A stretch of DNA of 32,501 bases from Mycobacterium gordonae (GTDB lineage Bacteria; Actinomycetota; Actinomycetes; Mycobacteriales; Mycobacteriaceae), in assembly GCF_001417955.2 (NCBI RefSeq), contig NZ_LKTM01000355.1:1-32501 (forward strand), given 5' to 3'. Positions 30,533 through 32,501 of the stretch are shown piece by piece; positions within the stretch are counted from its first letter, which is position 1; every line of letters begins with the position of its first letter. The notes under the pieces were generated by a model. The model saw nothing but the letters and a program-made list of their open reading frames with translations, ran no database searches and had not been told where the DNA came from. Made by a program: the position numbers and the translations under genes.

Positions 30533-30688
30533 TCAGTACCAGTTTCGCCTGCCGGCGACGGGACGGCCGACGGAGCCCATGGCCCACATGACCGCACCGA
30601 CAACGAGCAGGACCACTCCAAGCACTGTCAACAAATGCACGCCGAAGACGAAACCTAGGATCAGCAACAGGGCGCCGACGACAATCAT
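30533..30688 (-). CDS. Small hydrophobic membrane protein (DUF6131-like)
   Basis: A 51-residue protein that is almost entirely two membrane segments (MIVVGALLLILGFVFGVHLL and TVLGVVLLVVGAVMWAMG), ending in a basic tail (SVGRPVAGRRNWY). The pattern, with a final GRRxWY, is that of a small actinobacterial membrane protein family I recall as DUF6131. GGAAAG lies 5 bases upstream of the ATG. The function is unknown. It follows another small membrane-protein gene by 12 bases, so the two probably form an operon. Confidence 0.8.
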   Translation of the reverse strand: MIVVGALLLILGFVFGVHLLTVLGVVLLVVGAVMWAMGSVGRPVAGRRNWY

Positions 30689-30700
30689 GGGATCTTTCCT

Positions 30701-30952
30701 TTACCTAGCAGGGACATAACTGATTGATTGCATTGCACTGGGCTGCGGCAACTTGGGCGCGTGGCAATCTTTCACTTTCGGATTTACGCCCATGTAATTC
30801 AGTGGGCCCGCTATGACCGTCACTGCAACGGTTCCCAGTGAGGCACAACTGGTTTCCTCGCCCTTGAAGTAGTCTCGCTGCCAGGCTGCGAGGACTCCGA
30901 TGAGCAGCCAGACCAGAACAATTGCCCCGAGAATTCCGCGACCGCGATACAT
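30701..30952 (-). CDS. Small membrane-anchored protein of unknown function
   Basis: An 83-residue protein with one N-terminal membrane segment (GILGAIVLVWLLIGVLAAWQ) and an outer domain containing two cysteines (ETSCASLG and VKDCHAPK), possibly linked by a disulfide. The family occurs in mycobacteria, with no known role that I can name. GGAGG lies 5 bases upstream of the ATG at 30952, which is preferred over the upstream ATGs at 30979 and 30964. It probably shares a transcript with the 51-residue protein. Confidence 0.75.
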   Translation of the reverse strand: MYRGRGILGAIVLVWLLIGVLAAWQRDYFKGEETSCASLGTVAVTVIAGPLNYMGVNPKVKDCHAPKLPQPSAMQSISYVPAR

Positions 30953-31050
30953 AGGGACCTCCATTGTTGCCCGAAACAATTCCCGTCCGTGCAGCGTTGC
31001 CCGTTGTACTCGTGCCTAAACATGAAAATGGCGGAAGGACTGCCGCAGAT

Positions 31051-31470
31051 TCAGGCTTGCGCGCCTTGCGCGGCGAGCCAGGAAGCGGCCCGCCTATTCG
31101 AAGCGCGCGACAACCAGGCGTCCTGAATCAGCTCGGTCAACTCTGTCAGGCTGATCTCGGCCAACCGGCTCGACCGCACCAGCACCGAGGGGTGCCCGTC
31201 GAAATGGGAAGAACTGAAGAAGGGCGATTCAGGGTCCTGGATCAGGGCGAGCTTGTCGCTCTCCGACTCCACCCACAGCATGATCACGTCCGCCCATCGC
31301 TCTCCGCTGTCGGGATCGGCGCAATCGGGCTGGGGAGTGCGGAAGAACACGAACGACTTCCCGCCCACCTGGTAGATCGGGTTGCCCTTCGGCCCCTCCA
31401 GACGCTTGACGTGCGGCATGGACGCGGCGATCCGATGCACGTCGCGGACCGTGGCAGGGCGATCAGCCAT
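31051..31470 (-). CDS. MmcQ/YjbR family protein
   Basis: A 139-residue protein with the YjbR/MmcQ layout: an N-terminal helical start (TVRDVHRIAASMPHVKRLEG), a beta-strand pair (PIYQVGGKSFVFFRTPQPD) and later the SSHFDGHPSVLVR segment and a helical end (ELTELIQDAWLSRA). The family has a DNA-binding-like double-wing fold, but no activity is established. The ATG at 31470 gives the family's usual length; the frame continues to 31656 over the divergent lysin's promoter. Confidence 0.85.
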   Translation of the reverse strand: MADRPATVRDVHRIAASMPHVKRLEGPKGNPIYQVGGKSFVFFRTPQPDCADPDSGERWADVIMLWVESESDKLALIQDPESPFFSSSHFDGHPSVLVRSSRLAEISLTELTELIQDAWLSRASNRRAASWLAAQGAQA

Positions 31471-31558
31471 AACGGCGACGATACCGGCCGGGTCTGACGG
31501 TCGGCGTCTGTAGCATGGGCAACCGTAAAGGGTTGCTGCAGAGGGGGATAACGGCACG

Positions 31559-32395
31559 GTGACTGATACCTTGTTCGCCGACGTCTCGGAATACCAAGTG
31601 CCGGTTAATGACTCATATCCGTACCCGGTGCTATCGATTCGCGTGAGCGACGGCACCTACCGGGATCATAATTTCGCCCGCAACTACGCCTGGATGCGCG
31701 GCGCAATCGACAGTGGCCGCCTGACATTCGGCATCGTCTACACCTACGTCCGCCCCAATTGGCTGGCCAACGCCGACACCGTGCGCGCGATGATCGACGC
31801 GGAAGGCGGCCTGCACCCACGGGTTGCCCTGATGCTCGACGTCGAGTCCGGGGGCAACCCGCCCGGTGACGGGTCGAGCTGGATCAATGCCCTTTACTGG
31901 AATCTGGCTGACTACGCGGGCTCGGCGGCCCGAATCATCGGATATGCCAACGCTTATGACTTCTTCAATATGTGGCGGGTGCGTCCAGCCGGGCTTCGGG
32001 TGGTCGCGGCAGGATACGGATCGAATCCCAATCTGCCCGGGCAGGTCGCGCACCAGTACACCGACGGCAACGGCTACAGCCCGAATCTTCCGCAGGGCGC
32101 GCCGCCGTTCGGCCGTTGCGACATGAACTCCGCCGATGGACTCACTCCGCAACAATTCGCCGCCGCGTGCGGCATCACCACGAACGAAGGATGGCTGATG
32201 GCTCTTTCCGACGACGAACAGACCGAACTGCTCAACAAGGTGCGCGACATCTGGGACCAGTTACGCGGGCCCGACGGCGCGGGCTGGCCCCAGCTCGGGC
32301 AGAACAGTCAGGGCCAGAATCTGACCCCGGTGGACGCGATCGCCGCGATCAAGAAGGACCTGGAGAAGCCGGCTGAGAACCGGGCCGAAGGCTAG
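31559..32395 (+). CDS. Stand-alone mycobacteriophage-type lysin with GH25-like domain
   Basis: A 278-residue protein from a GTG, with no signal peptide. Residues 1-200 match the glycoside hydrolase 25-like catalytic domain of mycobacteriophage lysin A: FADVSEYQVPVNDSYPYP with Asp8, SIRVSDGTYRDHNFARN, and the catalytic pair Asp94/Glu96 in LMLDVESGGN, followed by VAHQYTDGNGY. The last 70 residues (MALSDDEQTELLNKVRDIWD, GQNLTPVDAIAAIKKDLE) resemble a helical segment of phage structural proteins. It would cut peptidoglycan glycan strands. No holin, amidase or lysin B lies nearby, and it is about 19 kb from the integrated element, so it appears to be a captured host gene. Its stop overlaps the PE-PGRS stop by 4 bases. 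Confidence 0.75.
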   Translation: MTDTLFADVSEYQVPVNDSYPYPVLSIRVSDGTYRDHNFARNYAWMRGAIDSGRLTFGIVYTYVRPNWLANADTVRAMIDAEGGLHPRVALMLDVESGGNPPGDGSSWINALYWNLADYAGSAARIIGYANAYDFFNMWRVRPAGLRVVAAGYGSNPNLPGQVAHQYTDGNGYSPNLPQGAPPFGRCDMNSADGLTPQQFAAACGITTNEGWLMALSDDEQTELLNKVRDIWDQLRGPDGAGWPQLGQNSQGQNLTPVDAIAAIKKDLEKPAENRAEG

Positions 32396-32501
32396 CCCGG
32401 TATTCCGGGAATGCCGAACAGGATTCCTCCGGTACCGCCACCACCGTCTCGCCCGTCGGACCCGGCTAAGCCCTGCGGAGGAGCTCCGGCACCGCCGAGC
32501 G
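32392..32501 (-). CDS. PE-PGRS family protein, C-terminal end (runs off the window)
   Basis: The minus strand entering at 32501 reads LGGAGAPPQGLAGSDGRDGG, then GGTGGILFGIPGIPG and a TAG at 32394-32392. The Gly-Gly-Ala/Gly-Asn style repeats followed by a short hydrophobic end are typical of a PGRS C-terminus. The stop shares CTAG with the lysin stop. Nothing of the PE domain can be seen. Confidence 0.8.
   Translation of the reverse strand, partial: LGGAGAPPQGLAGSDGRDGGGGTGGILFGIPGIPG

Overview
The window comes from a slow-growing Mycobacterium. It is GC-rich, carries parts of two PE-PGRS genes (one at each edge), and has a chromosomal backbone that matches, from memory, the Rv3752c-Rv3765c stretch of M. 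tuberculosis: tadA, its partner gene, tyrA, proZWVX, a LapA-like gene, fadE36, an alkylsulfatase, lpqH and tcrXY. PE-PGRS proteins, LpqH and TcrXY together point to the tuberculosis/kansasii/marinum side of the genus. The species cannot be named from the sequence alone.

Layout. 1-511: N-terminal part of a PE-PGRS gene (minus strand). 512-1327: a gene-poor stretch with a perfect palindrome and an internally deleted IS481-family element. 1329-12496: an 11.2-kb integrated element bounded by 27-bp direct repeats; the right copy is the 3' end of an intact tRNA-Ser(CGA). 12589-20122: housekeeping backbone (tadA, tyrA, osmoprotectant ABC transporter, LapA-like protein, FadE36-type phosphotransferase). 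20157-25620: a lipid/acyl-CoA catabolism block (histidine phosphatase, phosphotransferase, SDR, acyl-CoA dehydrogenase, secreted protein, quinone oxidoreductase) between fadE36 and the sulfatase, which I remember as adjacent in H37Rv. 25703-30382: alkylsulfatase, LpqH and the TcrXY two-component system. 30533-32501: two small membrane proteins, a MmcQ/YjbR protein, a stand-alone mycobacteriophage-type lysin and the C-terminal end of another PE-PGRS gene.

The integrated element is the main point of interest. On the right are a tyrosine integrase and an XRE regulator (plus strand), facing an excisionase-like gene across a 114-bp gap that holds an operator-like array. A leftward operon follows, with nearly every junction a 4-base ATGA or GTGA overlap: two small unknown proteins, a DUF3631 P-loop protein, an unknown protein, an HNH nuclease, large terminase, portal, minor head protein, scaffold, small protein, HK97-fold capsid and head-tail adaptor. 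No tail, lysis or maturation-protease gene is present. The gene set suits a satellite that builds and fills its own small heads and borrows tails from a helper phage. Nine copies of the 8-mer TGCACCGG lie in 191 bp inside the 3' part of the DUF3631 gene and look like a replication origin embedded in its initiator gene. From memory, H37Rv keeps only an excisionase and an integrase fragment (Rv3750c, Rv3751) beside tadA, so this window may show an intact relative of an element that decayed in M. tuberculosis.

Functions and homologies are inferred from motifs, gene order and recalled family knowledge; no database search was run.
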